NCBI GenBank assembly: GCA_019234175.1
Contig: JAFALP010000143.1
Location: forward strand, 1 to 5,455
Length of the DNA: 5,455 nt
Direction of reading: 5' to 3'
Source of the DNA: Actinomycetota bacterium
GTDB lineage: Bacteria > Actinomycetota > Thermoleophilia > Gaiellales > Gaiellaceae
In this document: positions 1-4,263 of the stretch, one piece after another
Position numbering within the stretch: position 1 is the first letter of the stretch
Layout: the number at the start of each line of letters is the position of its first letter
The notes under the pieces: model-generated
What the model was told of the DNA's origin: nothing
Seen by the model: only the letters and a program-made list of their open reading frames with translations
Database searches by the model: none
Position numbers and translations under genes: made by a program

Positions 1-2
1 TG

Positions 3-710
3 TCGATCACGATCGGCGTGCTGGCGGTGGCGACGTCCGCGTACATGGCGGCCGTCTTTCTCTGCGGCGACGCGACGCGGACCGGGAACCGGGGGCTCGC
101 GGAGCGCTTCCGGGCGCGCGCGCTTGCCGCCGCCGTCGTCGCGGGAGCGGCGGCCGCAGCCGGGCTCGCCGTGCTGCACGTCGACGCAGAGCGGATCTTC
201 ACGCGGCTCACGCAGGGAGAGGCGCTGCCGGCGCTCGTCGTCTCGGTGCTCGCGGGCCTCGCGACGCCGGCCTTGCTCTGGCGGCGGCGCTACGAGCCTG
301 CGCGCTACACGGCGGCGCTCGCGGTCGCTGCGATCATCGCCGGGTGGGCGGTCGCGCAGGACCCGGTCCTCCTCCCCGGGCTGACGATCCGGCAGGCGGC
401 CGCGTCGCACGACACGCTCGCCGCCCTCGTCGCGTCGGTGCTCGCCGGCGGCATCATCCTGTTTCCGTCGCTCGCGCTGCTGTTCCGGCTGACGCTGCGC
501 GGCACGCTTCGCTCGTCCGCGGCGCAGCAGACGGCGCCGCTGCAGCCTCGCCCTCTCCGCCCCGGCGGCGTGCGGCTGTCCGTCGCGTTCCTCGTCGCCG
601 GCATCGGCTTCCTCACCGTCGCCGACGCCCCGTGGGCGCACGCGATCGGCGTCACCTGCCTGTTCGGGTTCGGCGTCGCCGGCTTCCGCCGGCTCGCGAC
701 GACGGCCTAG
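3..710 (+). CDS. cydB: Cytochrome bd quinol oxidase subunit II (CydB), 5'-truncated
   Basis: This is the C-terminal two thirds of the membrane subunit II of cytochrome bd oxidase, which oxidises quinol and reduces oxygen without proton pumping. The reading frame is open from base 3, so about 100 N-terminal residues lie off the left edge. Visible family signatures are AYMAAVFL followed by a GDATR loop and an FRARAL segment (bases 42-122), then the helix before the loop AQDPVLLPGLTI (354-389) and ASHDTLAAL, a typical CydB late region. Five or more hydrophobic helices can be seen, alternating with Arg-rich loops. The usual CydB end is near the helix ending LFRLTLRGTL (about 478-512). Here the frame continues about 65 more residues: a Pro/Gln/Arg-rich linker (about 513-563), then two further hydrophobic segments (about 573-624 and 630-680). 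The stop TAG is at 708-710 and overlaps the stop of the convergent peroxidase gene. cydA would be expected upstream. The family call is from recalled motifs and is strong; the role of the tail is unknown. Confidence 0.88.
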   Translation, partial: SITIGVLAVATSAYMAAVFLCGDATRTGNRGLAERFRARALAAAVVAGAAAAAGLAVLHVDAERIFTRLTQGEALPALVVSVLAGLATPALLWRRRYEPARYTAALAVAAIIAGWAVAQDPVLLPGLTIRQAAASHDTLAALVASVLAGGIILFPSLALLFRLTLRGTLRSSAAQQTAPLQPRPLRPGGVRLSVAFLVAGIGFLTVADAPWAHAIGVTCLFGFGVAGFRRLATTA

Positions 711-719
711 TAGCCGGCG
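687..719. terminator. Perfect 8-bp inverted repeat over the convergent gene ends, possible bidirectional terminator
   Basis: CGCCGGCT at 687-694 is exactly the reverse complement of AGCCGGCG at 712-719, leaving a 17-base loop (695-711) that contains both convergent stop codons. Seven of the eight pairs are G-C. It lies where the cydB and peroxidase transcripts meet, which suits a hairpin serving both strands. Neither side is followed by a T-run, so it is not a canonical intrinsic terminator. The stem also falls in coding sequence of both genes, and GCCGGC is common in GC-rich DNA, so chance is possible. Confidence 0.35.
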
Positions 720-1594
720 ATCCGCTGCAGCGCGTCGTTCGACGGGATGAAGTAGTACGCACCCGTGAGCGGGCGCGTGTACTTCGTCAGCGCGTCGCGC
801 GTGCCGGTCGCGAGTCCCGCCATGCTCTCCAGCATCTTCGCGAGCGGCCTCTGGGCCGAGGCGAAGCCGACGAACGTCGTCCCGTGGTTGGAGATCGTCC
901 CGTACGGCGTGTTGCGTCGGAAGATCTTCCCGAACTGGTCCTGGTCGTTGCTGGCGACGTGCGAGTCGGCCGGCTTGACGTCGTCGGAGAGCTCCTCGCT
1001 GTCGGACTTCCGCCGCCCCATGACGAGCTCCTGCTCCTCGACCGAGAGCGACTCCCACGCGACGGCGTCGTGCTCCCACTTCTGTAGCAGAAGGATCGTT
1101 CCGCCCTCGCCCGGCTTTCCCTCGCCGACGAGCGCGATGCCGGGCGCCTCGATGAGCGTCGGGTTCTCGGTCCCGTCGATGAAGCCGGTGAGGTCGCGGT
1201 CGTGCATGTACGGCCAGCCCGCCATGTCCTCGGCCATCGATCCGACCGAAGCGAGCTCCGCCATGACGGCGCGCCCGGTCTCGAAGACGACGTCGTAGCT
1301 CGAACCGGACAACCACAGGACGGCGTCGTGCTGCGTCGCGGGCATGACGAAGCCGTCGACGCCGACGATGTCGGCGTTGAACCCGTCGAGGCTCCGCGGC
1401 GCGTCGTCGGGCGCGACCTCGCGCCACAGCTCCGGACGGAAGCCGGCGACGAGGTTCACGCCGCCCATCGTGGTCCGAGGCTCGCGCAGCGAGGCGATCG
1501 CCGTGACGAGGCCGGGCCGGTCGCGCCCGTCGAACTCGAGATACGCGTGCGACGCGGTCCCGAGTGCGAAGATCCCGCTCTGGGGTGACTCCAC
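707..1594 (-). CDS. DyP-type heme peroxidase, YfeX-like, cytoplasmic
   Basis: A 295-residue dye-decolorizing-type peroxidase, which uses heme b and hydrogen peroxide to oxidise a substrate that cannot be named from sequence. The diagnostic GxxDG motif is GFIDGTENP at residues 137-145, with catalytic distal Asp140. The proximal heme ligand is probably His212 (PADSHVA) and the distal Arg is Arg226 (KIFRRN, then TPYG). The N-terminus (ESPQSGIF) and the C-terminal TRPLTGAYYFIPS block resemble E. coli YfeX (about 299 residues), so length and ends agree. There is no Tat or Sec signal and no C-terminal extension of the kind that targets DyP proteins to encapsulin; it ends at RIAGY. The start chosen is GTG 1594-1592, because the family N-terminus begins there. 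The frame stays open far upstream, but only as antisense of the hydrolase gene. No Shine-Dalgarno precedes the GTG; a TACGAT hexamer ends 7 bases before it, suggesting a leaderless message. It is convergent with cydB and divergent from the redox operon. Confidence 0.93.
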   Translation of the reverse strand: MESPQSGIFALGTASHAYLEFDGRDRPGLVTAIASLREPRTTMGGVNLVAGFRPELWREVAPDDAPRSLDGFNADIVGVDGFVMPATQHDAVLWLSGSSYDVVFETGRAVMAELASVGSMAEDMAGWPYMHDRDLTGFIDGTENPTLIEAPGIALVGEGKPGEGGTILLLQKWEHDAVAWESLSVEEQELVMGRRKSDSEELSDDVKPADSHVASNDQDQFGKIFRRNTPYGTISNHGTTFVGFASAQRPLAKMLESMAGLATGTRDALTKYTRPLTGAYYFIPSNDALQRIAGY

Positions 1595-1601
1595 GGGAAG
1601 G
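1595..1601 (+). promoter_or_regulatory. Ribosome binding site of the alpha/beta hydrolase gene
   Basis: GGGAAGG lies 5 bases before ATG 1607 and is the only purine-rich site near the start. It fills the 12-base gap between the two divergent genes and directly abuts the peroxidase GTG on the other strand. The promoter for the operon must therefore lie inside the peroxidase coding sequence. I found no clear -10 there on the plus strand. Confidence 0.5.
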
Positions 1602-1607
1602 ATCGTA
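1602..1607 (-). promoter_or_regulatory. Candidate -10 element (TACGAT) for leaderless transcription of the peroxidase gene
   Basis: Read on the minus strand, TACGAT fits the TANNNT -10 consensus and is followed by exactly 7 bases before the GTG start at 1594. That places a transcription start at, or within a base of, the start codon. This is the known geometry of leaderless actinobacterial genes, and it fits the lack of a ribosome binding site there. No convincing -35 is seen at 16-18 bases. The element overlaps the first base of the divergent hydrolase ATG (1607). This is inference from spacing only. Confidence 0.4.
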
Positions 1608-2449
1608 TGGCAGGCCTCACCGACAGAGAGAGCAAACAGGTCGATCGGGCGAACGCCTCCACGAGCACGCCCGTCGTCTTCGTGCACGGGCTGTGGCTGC
1701 TTCCGTCCAGCTGGGACGCCTGGACGACGCGCTTCGAGGAGAACGGCTACGTCGCGCTCACGCCCGGGTGGCCGGACGATCCCGAGACGGTCGCCGACGC
1801 GCGCGCGCATCCCGACGTCTTCGCCGGCAAGGGCATCGGCGACATCGCCGACCATCTGGAGGCGGTCATCCGCAAGCTCGAGCGAAAGCCGGTCGTCGTC
1901 GGCCACTCGTTCGGCGGGCTGCTGACGGAGATCCTCGCCGGCCGCGGCCTCGCCGTCGCGTCGGTGGCGATCAGCCCGGCACCGTTCCGCGGCGTCCTGC
2001 CGCTGCCGTACTCGGCGCTCAAGGTCGCGGGCGTCGCGCTCCGCAATCCGACCAACTGGAGCAAGGCGGTCATGCTCAGCTATGCGGAGTTCCGGTATGG
2101 CTTTGCCAACGCCGTGAGTGCGGAAGAGGCCAAGCAGCTGTACGAGCAGTACTCGGTGCCGGGTCCCGGCAAGCCCCTGTTCCAGGCGGCGTCCGCGAAC
2201 TTCAACCCGCGCTCCGAGGCCCGCGTGAACACGCGCAACCCGCAGCGCGGGCCGATGCTGATCGTCTCCGCGGACTCCGACCACACCGTGCCGTGGGCGA
2301 TCGCCAACGCGTCCTACAAGAAGCAGCTGAACAACGCGGAGGTCACCGAGATCGTGAAGATGCCCGGCCGCGGGCACTCGCTCACGATCGACAGCGGCTG
2401 GCGCGACGTCGCCGACGCCGCGCTTCCATTCGTGAGGAGGTTCGCCTAG
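1607..2449 (+). CDS. Alpha/beta hydrolase, substrate unknown
   Basis: A 280-residue soluble serine hydrolase of the alpha/beta fold. After a short hydrophilic N-terminus, the first core strand ends in VVFVHG, with the oxyanion-hole HG at residues 27-28. The nucleophile elbow is GHSFGG, with Ser101. The acid is in SADSD (Asp223 or Asp225, before HTVP) and the catalytic His is His257 (GRGHS). A cap region rich in aromatic residues (about 127-200) sits between the elbow and the acid. All triad positions are present and the length is typical, so it should be active. No signal peptide is seen. The start is ATG 1607, preceded by GGGAAGG. The family covers esterases, lipases, haloperoxidase-like enzymes and others, and I cannot choose between them. 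It appears to be the first gene of the operon: its stop is 2 bases before the next ATG, and its last codons carry that gene's ribosome binding site. Sharing an operon with redox genes may mean it processes a substrate for them, but this is guesswork. Confidence 0.92.
   Translation: MAGLTDRESKQVDRANASTSTPVVFVHGLWLLPSSWDAWTTRFEENGYVALTPGWPDDPETVADARAHPDVFAGKGIGDIADHLEAVIRKLERKPVVVGHSFGGLLTEILAGRGLAVASVAISPAPFRGVLPLPYSALKVAGVALRNPTNWSKAVMLSYAEFRYGFANAVSAEEAKQLYEQYSVPGPGKPLFQAASANFNPRSEARVNTRNPQRGPMLIVSADSDHTVPWAIANASYKKQLNNAEVTEIVKMPGRGHSLTIDSGWRDVADAALPFVRRFA
2434..2440 (+). promoter_or_regulatory. Strong Shine-Dalgarno for the molybdopterin oxidoreductase gene
   Basis: GAGGAGG lies 11 bases before ATG 2452, inside the last codons of the hydrolase gene. 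It decides the start: the frame is open back to about 1564, but that part is antibiotic-of-frame shadow of the hydrolase, that is, coding only in another frame. Confidence 0.65.
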
Positions 2450-2451
2450 TC

Positions 2452-3057
2452 ATGCCGCCCATCTCACACGGCTTTCACGGCCGCCGCACCGACGCCGGCG
2501 AACGCGACCGTGTTCCGCCCGGCCAGTACGTCACGCACGACTTCCCCGTCCTCTCGGCCGGCCCGACACCGCACACGCCGCTCGAGAGCTGGACGTTCCA
2601 GATCCGCGGAGAGATCGACCAGCCCAAGTCGTGGACCTGGGAGGAGCTCACGGCGCTGCCGAGCGACCGCGTCACCGTCGACATCCACTGCGTGACGAAG
2701 TGGACGAAGCTCGACACCGTCTGGCGCGGCGTCTCCCTGGACACGCTCCTCGACGGCGTGGACACGAGCGCCGAGTACGTCCTCGCCTTCAGCGACGGCG
2801 GCTACACGACGAATCTCCCGCTCGCGGACATCCGCGACGGGAAGGCCTGGGTCGCGTACGAGTTCGGCGAAGAGCCGCTCGAGCCCGAGCACGGCGGCCC
2901 CGCGCGCCTGCTCGTCCCGCACCTGTATTTCTGGAAGAGCGCCAAATGGGTGCGCGGCATCGAGCTGCGGGCCAACGACGAGCCCGGGTTCTGGGAGATG
3001 TACGGGTACAACAACTACGGTGACCCGTGGAAAGAGCAGCGGTACGCGGGAGACTGA
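2452..3057 (+). CDS. Sulfite-oxidase-like molybdopterin-dependent oxidoreductase, cytosolic single domain
   Basis: A 201-residue protein of the oxidoreductase molybdopterin-binding domain family (sulfite oxidase/YedY fold). The probable Mo-ligating cysteine is Cys80 in VDIHCVTKW. Downstream family features are WRGVSLDTLL (91-100), DGGYTTNLPL (115-124), the HGGPARLLVPHLYFWKSAKW block (147-166) and the C-terminal YNNYGDPWKEQRY (186-198). There is no heme b5 domain, no sulfite oxidase dimerisation domain, and no twin-Arg signal peptide, unlike periplasmic MsrP/YedY. It should therefore be cytoplasmic. The N-terminal PPGQYVTHDFPVLSAGPTP region is typical of the actinobacterial branch annotated as sulfite oxidase-like. 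The start is ATG 2452 with a GAGGAGG site. The flavin reductase that follows overlaps it and is the likely electron partner. The substrate is not known: an oxidised sulfur compound, a sulfoxide, or another small oxo-acceptor are all possible. The domain call is firm; the reaction is not. Confidence 0.92.
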   Translation: MPPISHGFHGRRTDAGERDRVPPGQYVTHDFPVLSAGPTPHTPLESWTFQIRGEIDQPKSWTWEELTALPSDRVTVDIHCVTKWTKLDTVWRGVSLDTLLDGVDTSAEYVLAFSDGGYTTNLPLADIRDGKAWVAYEFGEEPLEPEHGGPARLLVPHLYFWKSAKWVRGIELRANDEPGFWEMYGYNNYGDPWKEQRYAGD

Positions 3058-3743
3058 ACTGGCAGGTGGCGCGCGTCGCCGACGTGGTCAGCGAGACGGC
3101 GCGCGCGAAATCGCTGCTGCTCGATCCGCCCGACTGGGCCGGCCACCTCGCCGGCCAGCACGTCGACGTGCGGCTCACGGCCGATGACGGCTACCAGGCG
3201 CAGCGCAGCTACTCGATCGCCTCCGCGCCCGAGGACGAGCATCTGCAGCTGACGATCGAGCGCATCGAGGACGGCGAGGTGTCGCCGTACCTCACCGACG
3301 ACCTCCACCCCGGCGACGAGCTGGAGCTGCGCGGGCCGATCGGCGGGTACTTCGTCTGGCGCGAGTCGCTCGGCGGACCGGTGCTGCTCGTCGCCGGCGG
3401 TTCCGGCGTCGTCCCGCTGCGTGCGATCCTGCGCCACCATCGCGCAGCGAAGAGCGACATTCCCGTCCGTCTCGTGTACTCCGCGCGCACACAGGCCGAC
3501 CTTCTCTACCGTGAAGAGCTGGAGAGCTTCGACACGGTGATCACGCTGACGAGAGAGGAGTGGTCGGGCCACACCGGTCGTGTCGGCCGCGACCTGCTCG
3601 AGGAAGCTGCGTGGCCGCTCGCGGACCATCCGCTCGTGTACGTCTGTGGTCCGACAGGATTCGTGGAGGGCGTCGCCGACGCCCTCGTCGCGATCGGTCA
3701 CGCGGCAAACCGCATCAGGACTGAGAGGTTCGGCCCGGCATGA
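3027..3743 (+). CDS. FAD-binding oxidoreductase, ferredoxin-NAD(P)+ reductase family, likely partner of the molybdoenzyme
   Basis: A 238-residue two-domain flavoprotein. The N-terminal FAD barrel has AGQHVDVRLT (42-51) and the FAD-binding motif RSYS at 60-63 (family RxYS), with GEVSPYL and a GPIGGYF loop (103-109). The NAD(P) domain has AGGSGVVPL (123-131) for the pyrophosphate, YSAR (151-154), and CGPTGF (207-212) before the C-terminal ERFG. There is no [2Fe-2S] plant-type ferredoxin domain and no transmembrane segment, so electrons must leave directly from FAD to another protein. The molybdoenzyme encoded just upstream is the obvious candidate. The start is uncertain. GTG 3027 is the longest and overlaps the upstream gene by 31 bases without a clear ribosome site. 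CTG 3054, overlapping the upstream stop, or GTG 3066 would still leave the conserved LNWQVARV or nearly all of it. The stop TGA overlaps the next ATG (ATGA), which implies translational coupling. Confidence 0.9.
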   Translation: MERAAVRGRLNWQVARVADVVSETARAKSLLLDPPDWAGHLAGQHVDVRLTADDGYQAQRSYSIASAPEDEHLQLTIERIEDGEVSPYLTDDLHPGDELELRGPIGGYFVWRESLGGPVLLVAGGSGVVPLRAILRHHRAAKSDIPVRLVYSARTQADLLYREELESFDTVITLTREEWSGHTGRVGRDLLEEAAWPLADHPLVYVCGPTGFVEGVADALVAIGHAANRIRTERFGPA

Positions 3744-4015
3744 GCAGCCCGGTGTGTTCGCATCTCGACACGATCACGTTCAGGGAGCTGCCCGATCCGA
3801 TCAAGGGCTGCGAGGAGTGCCTGAAGACCGGTGACTGGTGGGTGCATCTGCGCATGTGCATGGAGTGCGGCACCATCCGCTGCTGCGACGACTCGCCGAA
3901 CAAGCATGCGACGAAGCACGCGCACGAGGCATCGCATCCGATCATCAAATCGGCCGAGCCCGGCGAGGACTGGAGCTGGTGCTACGTCGACGAGGTGGCG
4001 TTCGTCATCGAATGA
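3740..4015 (+). CDS. UBP-type zinc finger protein, 91 residues
   Basis: A small Cys/His-rich protein that is essentially one UBP-type zinc finger (the fold of USP5 and HDAC6). Metal ligand candidates in order are Cys6 and His8 (CSH), Cys24 and Cys27 (CEEC), Cys40 and Cys43 (CMEC), Cys48, His56 and His60 (HATKH), and His66 (SHP). The WSWCY segment at 78-82 matches the aromatic patch that in eukaryotic members packs on the C-terminal Gly-Gly of ubiquitin. The position of the ubiquitin-contacting Arg in HDAC6 (CGR) appears to be Cys-Asp here (RCCDD), by alignment from memory. Bacterial stand-alone members are known but have no established role. The start ATG 3740 overlaps the upstream stop by 4 bases, with GAGAGG (3723-3728) as a ribosome site 11 bases before. 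The stop overlaps the next ATG in the same way. This puts it between a redox enzyme pair and another zinc protein, so it probably acts with them. Confidence 0.88.
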   Translation: MSSPVCSHLDTITFRELPDPIKGCEECLKTGDWWVHLRMCMECGTIRCCDDSPNKHATKHAHEASHPIIKSAEPGEDWSWCYVDEVAFVIE

Positions 4016-4263
4016 TCGAGCTCGACGGCAACGCGATCGGCGGCGAGCTGTACGACGTCTTCGGCATGGACATGACCGGCGTGATGGGCGTGTGCACGTA
4101 TTGCGGCGCGCACGCGCCGGTCGCGGAAGCGGTCGTGTACATGCGCGGGCCGGGGACGGTCGCACGCTGCCGTGCGTGCCACGAGCTGCACATGGTGCTG
4201 GTGACGATTCGCGACGTCACGTGCGTCGACATCAGCGGCCTCGCCGCGCTCGAGATGCAGTGA
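4012..4263 (+). CDS. DUF6510-like small zinc-ribbon protein, 83 residues
   Basis: A protein of unknown function starting with ELDGNAIGGELYDVFG, a pattern I recall from the actinobacterial DUF6510 family. It has two CxxC knuckles: Cys28/Cys31 (CTYC) and Cys53/Cys56 (CRAC), 24 residues apart, as in a zinc ribbon. Extra possible ligands are His57 and His60, and a late Cys71. Short beta segments lie around the knuckles, and no membrane or signal segment is seen. The start ATG 4012 overlaps the upstream stop by 4 bases (ATGA), with a weak GAGGTGG site 13 bases before. The stop TGA at 4261-4263 shares its last base with the next ATG. I remember this family next to the sulfite-oxidase-like gene and reductase in other Actinomycetota, which would make it an accessory protein of that pair, perhaps in cofactor delivery or assembly. 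That role is inference. The family name is from memory; the zinc-ribbon form is directly visible. Confidence 0.82.
   Translation: MIELDGNAIGGELYDVFGMDMTGVMGVCTYCGAHAPVAEAVVYMRGPGTVARCRACHELHMVLVTIRDVTCVDISGLAALEMQ

Noticed and set aside
344..1087. 247-residue plus-strand frame crossing the cydB/peroxidase junction
   Set aside because: It is a low-complexity Arg-rich shadow that crosses two genes with strong family matches.
1540..1594. Plus-strand -10/-35 promoter for the operon inside the peroxidase gene
   Set aside because: I found no TANNNT hexamer with a sensible partner in this GC-rich stretch; the promoter exists by logic but cannot be placed.
1595..2377. Minus-strand open frame extending the peroxidase N-terminally by about 261 residues (556 in total)
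   Set aside because: The extra part is Arg/Asp-rich, low-complexity antisense of the hydrolase gene, whose sense strand has a full catalytic triad. DyP homologs begin near ESPQSGIF, at the GTG at 1594.
1564..2451. Plus-strand open frame continuous with the molybdoenzyme, suggesting a 497-residue fusion
   Set aside because: The upstream part is the out-of-frame shadow of the hydrolase. The ATG at 2452 with GAGGAGG upstream and the normal family length fix the real start.
2452..3057. Calling the molybdoenzyme MsrP (methionine sulfoxide reductase)
   Set aside because: It has no Tat signal and no MsrQ-type membrane heme gene is adjacent; only the fold is shared.
3015..3701. 228-residue minus-strand frame opposite the flavin reductase
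   Set aside because: No recognisable domain, composition typical of antisense GC-rich frames, and the opposite strand carries clear FAD and NAD(P) motifs.
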